Below are positions 63,899 through 64,000 of a stretch of 64,000 bases of DNA, in pieces (the stretch's first letter is position 1; every line of letters begins with the position of its first letter). The notes beneath the pieces are model-generated. The model was not told the origin of the DNA, ran no database searches, and saw nothing but the letters and a program-made list of their open reading frames with translations. The DNA is from Sphingomonas melonis (GTDB taxonomy: Bacteria; Pseudomonadota; Alphaproteobacteria; Sphingomonadales; Sphingomonadaceae), in assembly GCF_013409985.1 (NCBI RefSeq), contig NZ_JACCBY010000002.1, forward strand, positions 1-64,000. Reading direction: 5' to 3'. The position numbers and the translations under genes were made by a program.

Positions 63899-64000
63899 TC
63901 AGAACGCGCCGTGCACCCGCGCCGCGAGGACGTTCGCGGGGCCGCGATCGCGATTGTAGCCGGGGTTGTCGATCCATTGATAGTCGAGCGTCAGCTCGAA
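63899..64000 (-). CDS. C-terminus of a carbohydrate-porin-like outer-membrane protein (partial)
   Basis: Only the last 33 residues are inside the window: ELTLDYQWIDNPGYNRDRGP followed by ANVLAARVHGAF and a TGA. The closing pattern of aromatic beta strands with a terminal Phe, and the YNRDRGP word, resembles the last strands of OprB-type carbohydrate-selective porins. The gene runs off the right edge, so length and start are unknown. Confidence 0.6.
   Translation of the reverse strand, partial: FELTLDYQWIDNPGYNRDRGPANVLAARVHGAF

Noticed and set aside
1..64000. CRISPR array
   Set aside because: I saw no regularly spaced short direct repeats; the only repeats are dispersed palindromes.
1..64000. 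Prophage, integrase or att-site near tRNA-Gly
   Set aside because: The tRNA at 50413-50486 is intact and flanked by ordinary genes, with no integrase or duplicated tRNA 3' end seen.

Overview
The window looks like chromosomal DNA of a sphingomonad (order Sphingomonadales, Alphaproteobacteria; Sphingomonas-like). I infer this from the very high GC content, two TonB-dependent receptor-type genes, alphaproteobacterial versions of HdaA, GcvPA/GcvPB and CtaA, a Caulobacter-style Cpa/Tad pilus set, and dispersed palindromes of a kind I associate with sphingomonad genomes. No species can be assigned from the sequence alone.

Layout. 1-4.8 kb: the edge of an IS5-type transposase, a small exported protein, and a self-sufficient P450-reductase fusion divergent from a TetR repressor with a perfect palindrome between them. 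4.8-14.2 kb: a carbohydrate-scavenging island with a ROK regulator, a TonB receptor, an unknown His-rich exported protein, a LacI regulator and an exported GH3/PA14 glycosidase. 14.5-21.6 kb: a Tad/Cpa pilus operon on the minus strand (cpaA-B-C-D-E, tadB, tadC) with no cpaF ATPase in its expected place. 21.6-26.9 kb: a hydrolase/FAD-oxidoreductase pair, rnhA-thrB, ispH and a lipoprotein. 27.2-32.1 kb: a tandem glycine riboswitch followed by gcvT-gcvH-gcvPA-gcvPB. 32.2-39.2 kb: membrane proteins, an archaeal/eukaryotic-type proS, trhO, and an rnr gene carrying an in-frame palindromic insertion. 39.3-43.7 kb: a globin-coupled chemoreceptor and a TonB-receptor-like protein. 43.7-50.5 kb: rplM-rpsI, ctaA, a DUF421 pair, a chromate-resistance pair (rhodanese-ChrB fusion plus ChrA), a DUF1206 protein and tRNA-Gly(TCC). 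50.6-64 kb: an isoprenylcysteine methyltransferase-like protein, purM-purN with small downstream genes, a secreted protein followed by hdaA-ppk, a Ppx/GppA phosphatase, an I78 inhibitor with rnd, aspS, and the end of a porin-like gene.

Two repeat families run through the window. Family 1 is a nested palindrome of about 107 bp (five copies, at 254, 14303, 27008, 35409 and 58726), each made of two 29-bp arms in inverted orientation, like a REP doublet (REPIN). Family 2 is a CCCCTCC/GGAGGGG palindrome of about 100 bp. One copy lies between gcvH and gcvPA next to the gcvPA ribosome-binding site. Another sits in frame inside the RNase R gene and adds 33 codons. These repeats, the cpaF-less pilus operon, the divergent-promoter palindromes and the unknown His-rich protein are the items most worth a second look. 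Most of the rest is ordinary housekeeping arranged in tightly overlapping (ATGA, TGATG, GTGA) operons.
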